NCBI RefSeq assembly: GCF_011742925.1
Contig: NZ_WAEL01000005.1
Span: 186,001-250,000 of the forward strand
Source of the DNA: Fibrivirga algicola
GTDB lineage: Bacteria; Bacteroidota; Bacteroidia; Cytophagales; Spirosomataceae
Direction: 5' to 3'
DNA: 64,000 nt
The notes beneath the pieces are model-generated. The model was given only the letters and a program-made list of their open reading frames with translations, was not told where the DNA came from and did no database searches. Shown here piece after piece: positions 8,613-17,398 of the stretch (position 1 is the stretch's first letter; each line of letters starts with the position of its first letter). A program made the position numbers and the translations under genes.

Positions 8613-9791
8613 ATGTTAGAGCCTGTTTCTACCCTTTCATCGCCATCAACCTCTGCACTCGCCCGATATACGCTACCGGTTCATGAAGCGGTTGAACGCT
8701 GGCTGCAAAGCGATACCTGGCTTTGGAAAGTGGTACTGGCGGGCTTGCTCTGCCCCCTGTTTTTTCTACCTACGCACAGTGGCTTATGGAACTTGCCTAC
8801 TGAATACTGGGCCGCTTTCCAAACGAAATACTATTTCTGGGATACCATTGAAGATCAGATCATTCACCCGCTGCGACCCATCATCTGTTACGATAAAAAT
8901 CCCGGTTGCCACGAAGATAAAATGGTATTCCGCCTGTTTTTGCCGGGTCTGTATGCGCTGGTTGGTAGCCGTGAGGCAGTTTACGCAGTGCAGTTGCTGT
9001 GCTGGCCCATCTTTCTGTACCTACTGGCCCGGGAAGCATATCGGCTCACCAACAGCAAGGCCGTGGCGCTCTACCTGACAGTGTCCATCATGGGGCTGTA
9101 CATTGGCGGTGCCTTTCCGTTCGATTTCGTTACCTGTGGCGATGCGTTTGCGTATATCCTGCTGCTGATGGCGGCCGTCACCCGTAATCGATTTGCGCTG
9201 ATTGCCAGTCTGTTTCTGGCCTACTGGGTTGATGAGCGGTCGCTGGTCAACTCGGTATATGTACTGGTGTATCGTTGCCTGGTTGTGGCGGATGACAAAC
9301 CCCTGTTCAGCCGGAGTAATCTACTGACGATAGCAGCCGTAGGTGCAACCTGGGTTACGTACGTGGGGCTCCGGTTCTGGCTGAAGGCGCGCTACAACGT
9401 AGCTGATGCGACAGAAGGAGCCGGGTTTTCATTTCTGCTGACAGTACCCGTATTGACCAGCCTGTTGAAGATTGGCCGGTCGTATGAACTACTCTGGGCG
9501 TTGGTGGCCGTAGGGCTCTGGAGTCTCTGGCAACAACGTCAACTGCTGCTGTTGGTGGGTACGTTGGCGGCTTTGGCGGCCTCGACCCTGGTAGCCATCA
9601 TGGTAGCCGATACCAGTCGGAGCCTTGGCTACGGGTTGATTTTGTTTCTGATTATGCTTCCTGCGGCGTTGGCTGCGTTGCGTCTTCCGCGTTTGAAAGA
9701 CCTGCTGCTGGTGACGGCCATCGTTTGTGTCTTGGTGCAGACGCGCTTCCTTCTTCAGTTTCGGCCCGAAATCATGTACCTCTTTGAATAA
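8613..9791 (+). CDS. Polytopic membrane protein of unknown function
   Basis: The 392-residue protein has a soluble N-terminal part of about 45 residues followed by roughly nine or ten hydrophobic segments, for example VVLAGLLCPLFFLPT, LLCWPIFLYLLA, AYILLLMAAVT, LLLLVGTLAALAASTLVAIM and a final DLLLVTAIVCVLVQTRFLL. Between the first two membrane spans lies a hydrophilic loop with two cysteines (IICYDKNPGCHEDK) that might form a disulfide. The overall pattern recalls polyprenol-linked glycosyltransferases or EpsG-like proteins, but I see no diagnostic motif. It lies 9 bp after ilvN and 43 bp before ilvC, so it shares the ilv transcript. No branched-chain amino acid role is known. An amino-acid exporter is possible but unsupported. 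Confidence 0.75.
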   Translation: MLEPVSTLSSPSTSALARYTLPVHEAVERWLQSDTWLWKVVLAGLLCPLFFLPTHSGLWNLPTEYWAAFQTKYYFWDTIEDQIIHPLRPIICYDKNPGCHEDKMVFRLFLPGLYALVGSREAVYAVQLLCWPIFLYLLAREAYRLTNSKAVALYLTVSIMGLYIGGAFPFDFVTCGDAFAYILLLMAAVTRNRFALIASLFLAYWVDERSLVNSVYVLVYRCLVVADDKPLFSRSNLLTIAAVGATWVTYVGLRFWLKARYNVADATEGAGFSFLLTVPVLTSLLKIGRSYELLWALVAVGLWSLWQQRQLLLLVGTLAALAASTLVAIMVADTSRSLGYGLILFLIMLPAALAALRLPRLKDLLLVTAIVCVLVQTRFLLQFRPEIMYLFE

Positions 9792-9834
9792 CTACTAGCT
9801 CACCCATCTTACAATTCAATAACCAAGTAAATCA

Positions 9835-10878
9835 ATGGCACAAATTAACTTCGGCGGAACGGTCGAGAACGTTGTAACCCGCGAAGAGTTTCCGCTAGAG
9901 AAAGCCCTCGAAACGCTTAAAAACGAAACAATCGCCGTTATTGGCTACGGTGTACAAGGCCCCGGCCAGTCACTGAACATGCGTGAAAATGGCTTCAACG
10001 TGATCGTTGGTCAGCGCAAAGGCAAAACCTACGACAAGGCAGTCGCCGACGGCTGGGTACCGGGCGAAACATTGTTCGAGATTGAAGAAGCCCTCGAAAA
10101 AGGAACGATCATCTGCTTCCTGCTGTCAGACGCCGCTCAGATCGAGCTGTGGCCAACGGTAAAAGCGGCCCTTAAACCTGGCAAATCACTGTATTTCTCG
10201 CACGGCTTCGGCGTGACCTACAAGGAGAAAACCGGTATCGTTCCTCCGACTGATGTTGATGTGTTCCTGGTAGCGCCGAAAGGTTCAGGTACGTCGCTGC
10301 GTCGGTTGTTCGTAGAAGGCAAAGGCCTGAACTCGAGCTTCGCCGTCTATCAGGATGCCAGCGGGAATGCCCGCAACAAGTGTATCGCCATGGGTATCGG
10401 CGTAGGCTCAGGCTACCTGTTTGAAACCGATTTCTACAAAGAAGTAACGTCTGACCTGACCGGCGAGCGGGGTACGTTGATGGGTGCCATTCAGGGTATC
10501 TTCGCGGCTCAGTACGAAGTGCTGCGCGCCAACGGCCACAGCCCATCCGAAGCGTTCAACGAAACGGTAGAAGAGCTGACCCAGTCGCTGATGCCACTCG
10601 TCGCCGAGAACGGCATGGATTGGATGTACGCCAACTGCTCGACCACAGCCCAGCGCGGTGCCCTCGACTGGTGGAAGCCTTTCCGTGACGCCACGAAGCC
10701 CGTTTTTGAGCAACTGTACAACTCGGTGAAAACCCAGGAGCAGGCCGAAATCAGCATTACCCGCAACTCGCAGCCCGACTACCGCGAGAAACTCGAAGTA
10801 GAACTGGCCGAACTGCGTGAGTCAGAAATGTGGCAGGCTGGTGCCGCCGTACGTAACCTGCGTCCAGAGCGGAGCTAG
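9835..10878 (+). CDS. ilvC: Ketol-acid reductoisomerase (class I)
   Basis: IlvC isomerises and reduces acetolactate and acetohydroxybutyrate with NADPH and Mg2+. The nucleotide-binding loop is GYGVQGPGQ (residues 37-45) where many family members have GYGSQGxA. The active-site SHGFGV is at 122-127 (His123), and Mg2+ ligands lie in DLTGERG (Asp207, Glu211). Later motifs include VEELTQSLMPLV and the AQRGALDWW region. The 347-residue length fits the short class I enzyme. It is the last gene before the long hairpin at 10884-11013, whose left arm starts 5 bp after the ilvC stop, so this first ilv transcript may end or be processed here. Confidence 0.97.
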   Translation: MAQINFGGTVENVVTREEFPLEKALETLKNETIAVIGYGVQGPGQSLNMRENGFNVIVGQRKGKTYDKAVADGWVPGETLFEIEEALEKGTIICFLLSDAAQIELWPTVKAALKPGKSLYFSHGFGVTYKEKTGIVPPTDVDVFLVAPKGSGTSLRRLFVEGKGLNSSFAVYQDASGNARNKCIAMGIGVGSGYLFETDFYKEVTSDLTGERGTLMGAIQGIFAAQYEVLRANGHSPSEAFNETVEELTQSLMPLVAENGMDWMYANCSTTAQRGALDWWKPFRDATKPVFEQLYNSVKTQEQAEISITRNSQPDYREKLEVELAELRESEMWQAGAAVRNLRPERS

Positions 10879-10883
10879 TAGCT

Positions 10884-11013
10884 AAAAAAGGGCTATAACA
10901 CAGAGATTCACAGAGGGAACACGGAGTTACACAGCGAAAAAGGAGTTTTTAATAAAATTTCTCTGCGTAACTCCGTGTTCCCTCTGTGAATCTCTGTGTT
11001 ATAGCCCTTTTTT
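10884..11013. repeat. Long inverted repeat between ilvC and ilvA (CACAGAG family, terminator-like)
   Basis: Two perfect 47 bp arms (10884-10930 and 10967-11013) flank a 36 nt A/T-rich loop. The left arm begins with A6 and the right arm ends in T7, so RNA from the + strand would form a long stem followed by a U-run. The arms contain repeated CACAGAG/CACGGAG words spaced by 9-11 bp. The same word pattern recurs upstream of cysS (54300-54379). The right arm ends 6 bp before the GTG start of ilvA, so it may act both as a terminator for ilvC and as a structure over the ilvA start. Confidence 0.85.
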
Positions 11014-11019
11014 TGTATT

Positions 11020-12288
11020 GTGATAGACACTTCAACAACACTCGCCTTTCCCGATTTAGACAACATCTATCTGGCCGCCGAACGGTTGAGAGGAGTTGCC
11101 TTCCACACGCCGTTGCAGGAGAACCTGAACCTGTCGGAACGGTATGGAGCCACTATTTTCCTGAAACGGGAAGACCTTCAGGTGGTTCGGTCGTACAAGA
11201 TCAGGGGCGCATATAATAAAATGGCCAGCCTGTCGGCCGACGAACTGGCGAAAGGTGTTGTGTGTGCCAGTGCGGGTAACCACGCACAGGGCCTGGCCTA
11301 CGCCTGCCGGAAAATGGGCGTGAACGGCACGATCTTTATGCCGACCACAACGCCGAACCAGAAGGTGAAACAGGTAAAACTGTTTGGCAAAGAATTCGTC
11401 AACGTAGTGCTGATCGGCGATACCTACGACGACGCGTTTTACGCCGCTACGGAGTACGTGCAGACCCACGATAGCACCTTCGTTCACCCCTTCGACGATG
11501 TGCTGGTGATGGAAGGGCAGGGAACGGTTGGCCTGGAAATCTTCAAAGATTCAAATTTCAAGATCGATTACCTGCTCATGGCCATTGGCGGAGGCGGTCT
11601 GGCTTCGGGCGTCTCAACGGTCTTCAAGCAGCTGAGCCCCAAAACGAAACTCATTGGTGTGGAGCCACTCGGTTCGCCATCCATGAAAGTAGCGATGGAG
11701 GAAGGCCACGTAGTCACGCTCGATAAGATTGATAAGTTCGTTGACGGGGCTGCCGTGAAACGTGTGGGCGACACCACCTTTGAGATCTGCCGCCATAACC
11801 TCGACCGGGTTATTCTTGTGCCAGAAGGTAAGGTATGTACCACCATTCTGGAACTCTACAACGAAGAAGCGATTGTAGCCGAACCGGCAGGTGCCCTGAC
11901 CATTGCCGCGCTGGATCTGATCAAAGATGAGATCAAGGGGAAAAACGTGGTGTGCTTGGTTGGCGGCGGTAACAATGACATTACCCGAACCGAAGAGATC
12001 AAGGAACGATCGTTACTGTATGAAGGCCTGAAACATTATTTCATTATCCGGTTTCCGCAACGCGCCGGTGCCTTCCGCGACTTTCTGGAACTGGCTCTCG
12101 GCCCCAACGACGATATTACGCTGTTTGATTACGCCAAGAAAACGAACCGCGAACGGGGCTCGGCACTGGTGGGCATTGAACTGAAAAGCAAAGCCGATTT
12201 CGACCCGCTGATCGAACGTATGAAAGACGCTAAAATCCAGTTCGAGTACATCAATGACAAACCCACCCTGTTCGAATTTTTGATCTGA
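11020..12288 (+). CDS. ilvA: Threonine deaminase (threonine ammonia-lyase)
   Basis: IlvA is a PLP enzyme that converts threonine to 2-oxobutyrate and ammonia, the first step of isoleucine synthesis. Lys60 in VVRSYKIRGAYNKM is the expected Schiff-base lysine, and the phosphate-binding glycine loop appears as AIGGGGLASG. The C-terminal 85 residues (HYFIIRFPQRAGAFRDFLEL onward) form a single ACT-like regulatory domain, so this is the 420-residue biosynthetic form, not the two-ACT enzyme of E. coli (about 510). The start is GTG at 11020, only 6 bp after the U-run of a long hairpin; the next in-frame ATG is too far in. An araC-type gene follows closely. A citramalate synthase gene downstream supplies a second route to 2-oxobutyrate. 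Confidence 0.95.
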   Translation: MIDTSTTLAFPDLDNIYLAAERLRGVAFHTPLQENLNLSERYGATIFLKREDLQVVRSYKIRGAYNKMASLSADELAKGVVCASAGNHAQGLAYACRKMGVNGTIFMPTTTPNQKVKQVKLFGKEFVNVVLIGDTYDDAFYAATEYVQTHDSTFVHPFDDVLVMEGQGTVGLEIFKDSNFKIDYLLMAIGGGGLASGVSTVFKQLSPKTKLIGVEPLGSPSMKVAMEEGHVVTLDKIDKFVDGAAVKRVGDTTFEICRHNLDRVILVPEGKVCTTILELYNEEAIVAEPAGALTIAALDLIKDEIKGKNVVCLVGGGNNDITRTEEIKERSLLYEGLKHYFIIRFPQRAGAFRDFLELALGPNDDITLFDYAKKTNRERGSALVGIELKSKADFDPLIERMKDAKIQFEYINDKPTLFEFLI

Positions 12289-12328
12289 CGAAGCCGTGCC
12301 GCTTCATTTAGTTGGATGCACCTTCCAT

Positions 12329-13276
12329 ATGCTGCGCGTTCCCTCATCAATACAACCCCATCAGTTCCAGTCGCTGACTATTCAGCGGCCTGACTCGGCT
12401 ATGGGGGATGGGGCACGGTCTGATGGGTCGGAGATGACGTTTGTGGCGTATCGGAGCGACGTATATCCCGAGCGGAACGAGATTTTCTTCGAAGAGCATG
12501 CGGTGGTCGTGGTGCTGGAAGGGGAGAAGAAGTTTAGCTCACCCACGCAGGAACTGCACGTCAAGAAAGGCGATATCCTGTTCTTCCAGCGGGGGTGCTA
12601 TTCCATGAATGAGTCCATCGATGTGAATTACCGCAGTCTGGTATTTTTCGTAAATGAGCGGCTGCTGAAAGAATTTGTTAGCCAGCACCTGAGCCTCTTC
12701 CAACATACTCCGCCCGGACTCGCTCAGATCGGTCTTGCGCCTCTGCCCGAAGCAGCAATCTTGTCGTTTGCTTCGTCAGGTACGTCTATTCCAGGTACGT
12801 TTACCAACTTCATTCAGTCGTTGCTACCCTACTTCGGGTCGAGCACCCCGTACCTGAATGAACTGCTCCGACTTAAATTTCAGGAATTGCTCCTGCACCT
12901 ATTTGAGCTCGACTCCACGGGTCAGCTTCGCACTATTCTCTGGCACCTCTATCAGGGCCAAAAGACCGACCTCGATTACCTGATGAGCACGTACCTGCTC
13001 AAACCCCTGTCGATGGATGAACTAGCCCGAATCTCAGGCCGTAGCCTCTCCGCGTTCAAGCGCGATTTCGAAGAGCACTTCCATACCTCGCCTGGCCATT
13101 GGATCCGCCGAAAACGCCTCGAGCACGCCCATTTCCTGCTCCGTAACACCGACAAGAACGTCTCGGAAGTCAGCATGGAAATTGGCTATGAGAGCGTATC
13201 CCATTTCATCAAAGCCTACAAGCAACAATACGGTTCTACACCGAAGCGGGCTGGTGCCCCCGTTAAGGTTGAATAA
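12329..13276 (+). CDS. AraC-family transcriptional regulator
   Basis: About 315 residues if the ATG at 12329 is used; a GTG at 12296 would add 11 weak residues. The N-terminal half is a cupin-like sensor (HAVVVVLEGEKKFSS, VKKGDILFFQRG). The last 100 residues hold two helix-turn-helix motifs: SMDELARISGRSLSAFKRDF and, after the linker GHWIRRKRLEHAHFLL, VSEVSMEIGYESVSHFIKAY. It lies 40 bp after ilvA on the same strand, so control of the ilv/leu genes or of a neighbour is possible, though AraC proteins usually bind direct repeats and the shared ilvD/leuA site is a palindrome. A decayed copy of its 3' end lies 1 kb downstream (14260-14345). Confidence 0.88.
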   Translation: MLRVPSSIQPHQFQSLTIQRPDSAMGDGARSDGSEMTFVAYRSDVYPERNEIFFEEHAVVVVLEGEKKFSSPTQELHVKKGDILFFQRGCYSMNESIDVNYRSLVFFVNERLLKEFVSQHLSLFQHTPPGLAQIGLAPLPEAAILSFASSGTSIPGTFTNFIQSLLPYFGSSTPYLNELLRLKFQELLLHLFELDSTGQLRTILWHLYQGQKTDLDYLMSTYLLKPLSMDELARISGRSLSAFKRDFEEHFHTSPGHWIRRKRLEHAHFLLRNTDKNVSEVSMEIGYESVSHFIKAYKQQYGSTPKRAGAPVKVE

Positions 13277-13703
13277 AGCCGTTTTGTACTAAGCGTCAGG
13301 TACGTCGGTTGGCTGCGCTGTCAGTTGCCTGTTGTTGAAGAGAGTTGGTACGGGGTTGCTAGCTAATGCTAATGGGGTGACAGCCCTAAACACCAGCGTT
13401 TAGGGCAGGATTACCAGTACGCTACAGGCGTAAATAAACCGAATCCGTGCCCATTACTTCCTGACTTTAGTAGCGACTTCGGTTTGGCTACAGCTGGTGT
13501 TCAGCAGTTGGTATCTATTTTGCTATTGACTGTACGACACGATCGTTTCTTCGAACTAGTATGGTGCTGGTAAAGGCTATCGGTATATGAGCACTGCTAC
13601 CAGTGAGTAGCACAGATCTCGTCCAGATTAAGGTTATATATCAGAAGTCACTAATTAGCGTATTGTGTTGTTACCTTATTTCTACCTGGTCCGTAACCTT
13701 GTT
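13277..13703. other. Intergenic region with one short hairpin
   Basis: No gene was recognised in these 427 bp. A perfect 9 bp stem with a 6 nt loop lies at 13383-13406 (GCCCTAAAC, ACCAGC, GTTTAGGGC); it has no T-run, so termination of the araC transcript is only possible, not shown. One copy of the frequent word GGTACGT occurs near 13300. The rest is expected to hold the promoter of the lipoprotein gene at 13704, but I see no clear -7/-33 pair. Confidence 0.5.
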
Positions 13704-14141
13704 ATGAAGCAGTGTCTCAGCTACCTTTTGAGCTTGTTCATTCTGGTGTCCTGTGCTTCCAAAAAAGAAGAAGTGCCCCCTATAACGGGTGTGTATACTG
13801 GCACTGCCCAATTTGTCACCCTGTTTGACGGACAAACATCCAATCAGGTGCTAACCGGCACGCTCACCGTTAATTCAGTCGAGACCAATAAAATCACGAT
13901 TAACCAGACTATTCCCGGCCATATTGTGTCATATGAAGCCGACCTTACCAACGACGTTGCCTTTACGCTGGTTAAGTCAATACAGAAAATTGACGTGAAT
14001 GGAGTCACATACGAAGGCGTCTTACGGGGTAACGGGCAATTTTCGGCCGACAAACGGGCCTTAACCTTAAATACCTCGATTGATCTGGCTATTGGCGGGA
14101 AACTGGCTTCGCAAACGATGCACCTTGACGCGAAGTTGTAA
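13704..14141 (+). CDS. Small lipoprotein of unknown function
   Basis: The 145-residue protein starts at the ATG at 13704 (MKQCLSYLLSLFILVSCASK). The lipobox LVSC places lipidation at Cys17. An upstream in-frame TTG at 13665 would only add residues ahead of the signal peptide. The mature part is beta-rich with short repeats of the form GTLTVNSVETNKITI and ends DLAIGGKLASQTMHLDAKL, like small calycin-type lipoproteins of Bacteroidota, but I do not recognise a named family. It lies between the araC gene and a fragment of an araC gene and has its own spacing of more than 300 bp on both sides, so it is probably expressed on its own. Confidence 0.7.
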   Translation: MKQCLSYLLSLFILVSCASKKEEVPPITGVYTGTAQFVTLFDGQTSNQVLTGTLTVNSVETNKITINQTIPGHIVSYEADLTNDVAFTLVKSIQKIDVNGVTYEGVLRGNGQFSADKRALTLNTSIDLAIGGKLASQTMHLDAKL

Positions 14142-14259
14142 ATGCATTTACATCTACGTACCTATTGATCGAGTTAAGTAGCCTTGGACATTAGGCGGCT
14201 TTAACGAGCAAGACCGGGTCGCGCTCAGCAGATCTATTTAGCGGGATCGGTATGAGGGG

Positions 14260-14345
14260 ATAGGCTACGAGAGCGCATTCTATTTCATAAAAGCTGACAA
14301 GCAACAATAGGGTTGAGCCCCGAAGCGCGCCGCAGTTGTTTAACG
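14260..14345 (+). pseudogene. Decayed 3' fragment of an AraC-family regulator
   Basis: Bases 14260-14328 align without gaps to the last part of the intact araC gene (13181-13249), about four of five bases identical by eye. The translation follows IGYESxxxFIKAxKQQ but then runs into TAG and TGA stops where the intact copy has Tyr and Ser codons. The flanking sequence (14142-14259 and 14346-14478) shows no other gene. It looks like the remnant of a duplicated or former neighbouring araC gene, most of which has been lost. Confidence 0.75.
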
Positions 14346-14478
14346 AGAGGGTTGAAGCCTCCTATAAGTAACCTGGGGGAGTGGTAAATAATCGCAGTAT
14401 TCTAGCTGAAATAACGCGCCATCGAAGGCGCACGTAGTCACAGATTGGTTACTTTTAGGTCAAACCATATCAACCGCG

Positions 14479-15018
14479 ATGAAGTCTCTCATTTTCACGG
14501 CTTTTCTCCTTCTTGGCTTATCAGTTCATACGCAGGCGCAAAACACTGAAAAACGAGCGCGCATCAAGTACCTTTTCTCGCTCATGAAGCAGGATTCCCT
14601 GATGTTCAAGCAAAGAGACGCGTCGCTGGCCATGATGCGAAGAGCGGCAGCTATGGGAACTGAAATGGCCAGCCATCTGGGGATGGATAGCCTTCGTGTC
14701 CCGGTCGATTCAGCAAGGCTCAAACGCCAGGATGCATTTATAACTAAGGTAATGAAGGTGTCGAGTGATAACACGATGAAAATGATCAACGAAGATCTGG
14801 TCGATATTTATGATCGCTATTTCACAGCCGACGAAATCGAAGCCTTCTGTACATTCTATCAATCATCAGTCGGTAAGAAACTGATCGACAAAACCCCGGC
14901 CATCTCGCAGGAAGTCATGACGCAGGCTATGACGAAGTACCAGCCAATCCTAATGAACCTGCTGAAAGAGTTTATAGATGAGGAGAGGCGGGAAACAGAG
15001 AAAAAGTTTAAGAACTGA
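14479..15018 (+). CDS. Exported DUF2059 domain protein
   Basis: The 179-residue protein begins with a Sec signal peptide (MKSLIFTAFLLLGLSVHTQA) whose likely cleavage leaves an N-terminal Gln (QNTEKR). The body is helical. The DUF2059 signature appears late: YDRYFTADEIEAFCTFYQSS, VGKKLIDKTPAI and QEVMTQAM. The family is widespread in bacterial periplasms and has no established activity. The last codons lie in the left arm (GGCGGGAAACAG, 14987-14998) of a 12 bp inverted repeat whose other arm is at 15029-15040, a possible weak terminator. The exposed Gln would be a substrate for the glutaminyl cyclase-like enzyme encoded at 57351. Confidence 0.82.
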   Translation: MKSLIFTAFLLLGLSVHTQAQNTEKRARIKYLFSLMKQDSLMFKQRDASLAMMRRAAAMGTEMASHLGMDSLRVPVDSARLKRQDAFITKVMKVSSDNTMKMINEDLVDIYDRYFTADEIEAFCTFYQSSVGKKLIDKTPAISQEVMTQAMTKYQPILMNLLKEFIDEERRETEKKFKN

Positions 15019-15150
15019 TATGCTCATGCTGTTTCCCGCCCATATAGTAGCAATGAACTAAAATCGCTATTTACTGGACGAATGACGGGATGCGTAGTTC
15101 TATACGATCTACCACTTTTGTAGGTACGTATTACGTTCTCCGCTACAGTT

Positions 15151-16554
15151 ATGAGTACCCCAAAAACACTATTTGATAAAGTATGGGATGCGCATGTCAT
15201 CCGGCACATCGAAGATGGTCCCGACGTGTTCTTTATTGATCGCCATTTTATTCACGAGGTAACGAGCCCAGTGGCGTTTCTGGGACTTGAGGGCCGTAAC
15301 GCCCCCGTTCTGTTCTCGGGACGTACCTACGCCACTGCCGACCATAATACGCCTACGATTAACCAGCATTTACCGGTGGCCGACCCGCTGTCGGCGAACC
15401 AGCTGGATGCGCTGGAGCGGAATAGTGCAAAATACCACATCTCACACTGGGGTCTGGGCAACCCGAAAAACGGCATCGTACACGTGGTTGGGCCCGAAAA
15501 TGGCATCACCCTGCCCGGTATGACCATCGTTTGCGGCGACTCGCACACCTCGACCCACGGCGCGTTCGGGGCCATTGCGTTCGGTATCGGTACGTCGGAG
15601 GTAGAGATGGTGCTTGCCACGCAGTGTATCATGCAGCCCAAGCCCAAGAAGATGCGGATTTCGGTGAATGGTACGCTGGGGAAAGGTGTGTTGCCGAAAG
15701 ATGTGGCCCTGTACATCATCGCGCAGATTTCGGCGAGTGGTGCCACCGGCTATTTCGTTGAATATGCTGGCGATGTGTTCCGCAACATGAGCATGGAAGG
15801 CCGCATGACGGTCTGCAACATGAGCATCGAAATGGGCGCGCGTGGCGGTATGATTGCCCCCGACGCCACCACGTTGGCGTACCTGAACGGCCGTGACCTG
15901 GCCCCAAAAGGCGAGGCCTGGGATAAGTTGGTTCCGTACTGGGAATCGCTAACCACCGACGAGGGGGCTACGTTCGATATCGACCTGACCTTCAACGCCG
16001 CCGATATTGAGCCGCAGATTACATACGGCACCAACCCCGGTATGGGCACGGGCGTAACCAAACAAATTCCTCTGGCCGCCGATCAGCAGGACGGTGACGC
16101 CAGCTACCAGAAATCACTGGCCTACATGGGCTTCGCCGAAAACGAATCCATGATTGGCAAACCAATCGATTTCGTGTTCCTGGGCAGCTGCACCAATGGC
16201 CGTATCGAAGATTTCCGGGCGTTTGCCTCGATCGTGAAAGGCCGTAAAAAAGCCGATAACGTAACAGCCTGGCTGGTACCGGGTTCGCACATTGTGGAAG
16301 CGCAGATCAAACAGGAAGGCATTCTGGACATTCTGACCGAAGCGGGCTTTGCCCTTCGTCAGCCCGGCTGCTCGGCCTGTCTGGCCATGAACGACGACAA
16401 AGTACCCGCCGGTAAATACGCCGTGTCGACTTCGAACCGCAACTTCGAAGGCCGTCAGGGCCCTGGTGCCCGCACGCTCCTCGCCAGCCCCCTGGTAGCC
16501 GCCGCCGCCGCGGTCACGGGCGTAGTAACAGACCCACGAGAATTCTTAAACTAG
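15151..16554 (+). CDS. leuC: 3-isopropylmalate dehydratase, large subunit
   Basis: LeuC and LeuD form the aconitase-type enzyme that isomerises 2- to 3-isopropylmalate; the same pair also handles citramalate in the pyruvate route to isoleucine. The 467-residue length is normal. The 4Fe-4S ligands are Cys347 (GSCTNGR) and Cys407/Cys410 (PGCSAC). The active-site segments [14 protein letters not shown] and [15 protein letters not shown] are intact. It opens the leuC-leuD-cimA-leuB group, whose genes are each separated by a long inverted repeat. A 133 bp gap separates it from the DUF2059 gene and should contain its promoter, but no palindrome like those at ilvD and leuA is present there. Confidence 0.96.
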   Translation: MSTPKTLFDKVWDAHVIRHIEDGPDVFFIDRHFIHEVTSPVAFLGLEGRNAPVLFSGRTYATADHNTPTINQHLPVADPLSANQLDALERNSAKYHISHWGLGNPKNGIVHVVGPENGITLPGMTIVCGDSHTSTHGAFGAIAFGIGTSEVEMVLATQCIMQPKPKKMRISVNGTLGKGVLPKDVALYIIAQISASGATGYFVEYAGDVFRNMSMEGRMTVCNMSIEMGARGGMIAPDATTLAYLNGRDLAPKGEAWDKLVPYWESLTTDEGATFDIDLTFNAADIEPQITYGTNPGMGTGVTKQIPLAADQQDGDASYQKSLAYMGFAENESMIGKPIDFVFLGSCTNGRIEDFRAFASIVKGRKKADNVTAWLVPGSHIVEAQIKQEGILDILTEAGFALRQPGCSACLAMNDDKVPAGKYAVSTSNRNFEGRQGPGARTLLASPLVAAAAAVTGVVTDPREFLN

Positions 16555-16568
16555 TTTAGACTTTCTAG

Positions 16569-16674
16569 TTGGCTTCAGCGCACCCCCAACTCCCTGAAGT
16601 GGGTTAACGCACTGCTAATTCCCTTCGCGGAGCCGTAGCCCCCTTAATGGGGTTGGGGGTCACGCTGAAGCCAA
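16569..16674. repeat. Inverted repeat between leuC and leuD (CCCCCAAC type)
   Basis: Arms of 22-23 bp (16569-16590 and 16652-16674) share TTGGCTTCAGCG and CCCCCAAC with a 2-3 base difference between them. The interior carries a further C-rich/G-rich pair (AGCCCCCTTAATGGGGTTGG). No T-run follows, so it is more likely an intercistronic RNA structure or mobile palindrome than a terminator. It starts 14 bp after the leuC stop and ends 24 bp before leuD. Confidence 0.75.
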
Positions 16675-16698
16675 TCAAAGACGAAGGACCTTCCTATC

Positions 16699-17295
16699 AT
16701 GGCTTACGATAAATTTACGATACTCCGTAGCAGTGCCGTTCCGATGCCGATCGAGAACGTGGATACGGACCAGATTATTCCTGCCCGTTTCCTGAAAGCC
16801 ACCGAGCGCACAGGGTTTGGCGACAACCTGTTCCGCGATTGGCGGTACAACAACGACAATACGCCCAAAGCAGAATTCGTGCTGAATAACCCAACCTACT
16901 CGGGCAAAATCCTGGTCGGTGGTAAGAACTTTGGTAGCGGATCGAGCCGGGAGCATGCGGCCTGGGCCATTTACGATTATGGTTTCCGTTGCGTAGTGTC
17001 GAGCTTTTTTGCCGATATTTTCAAAGGTAACGCGCTGAACATTGGCATTTTACCGGTGCAGGTGAGCCCTGAATTCCTGGAGAAACTATTCGCCGCTATA
17101 GACGCCGATGCAAACACTGAATTGGAGGTGAATCTGCCCGCGCAGACGATCACGATTCTAGCTACAGGCGAGAGCGAGTCCTTCGACATCAACAGCTACA
17201 AGAAAGATAACCTCACCAACGGCTACGACGACATCGACTATCTGCTGTCGATGAAACCCGAGATCGAAGCCTTCGCCGAAACAAGGCCATTTTAA
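16699..17295 (+). CDS. leuD: 3-isopropylmalate dehydratase, small subunit
   Basis: The 198-residue swivelling subunit partners LeuC. Family motifs are the N-terminal [14 protein letters not shown], the central [14 protein letters not shown] that contacts the substrate, and [11 protein letters not shown]. Length matches the usual 190-205 residues. The stop codon overlaps by 2 bp the left arm of the inverted repeat at 17294-17386. It is expected to be cotranscribed with leuC and with the next gene, cimA. Confidence 0.96.
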   Translation: MAYDKFTILRSSAVPMPIENVDTDQIIPARFLKATERTGFGDNLFRDWRYNNDNTPKAEFVLNNPTYSGKILVGGKNFGSGSSREHAAWAIYDYGFRCVVSSFFADIFKGNALNIGILPVQVSPEFLEKLFAAIDADANTELEVNLPAQTITILATGESESFDINSYKKDNLTNGYDDIDYLLSMKPEIEAFAETRPF

Positions 17296-17386
17296 AGAAT
17301 GACTGAGTGAATGAGCGAAAGAGTGGCTAATGTGGTCGATTAGTCATGCGACAATAATCTTTCGCTCATTCACTCAGTCATTCTTT
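17294..17386. repeat. Inverted repeat between leuD and cimA
   Basis: Two perfect 29 bp arms (17294-17322, 17358-17386) built from the words AATGACTGAGTGAATGAGCG enclose a 35 nt loop. The left arm overlaps the leuD stop codon and the right arm ends 12 bp before the cimA ATG, so it fills the whole gap. Reading through it creates a false 23-residue N-terminal extension for cimA. Confidence 0.85.
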
Positions 17387-17398
17387 CACTCGTTGACT

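Noticed and set aside
10884-11013. CRISPR array because of the repeated CACAGAG words
   Set aside because: The units are short, degenerate and arranged as an inverted, not direct, repeat with no spacers or cas genes nearby.
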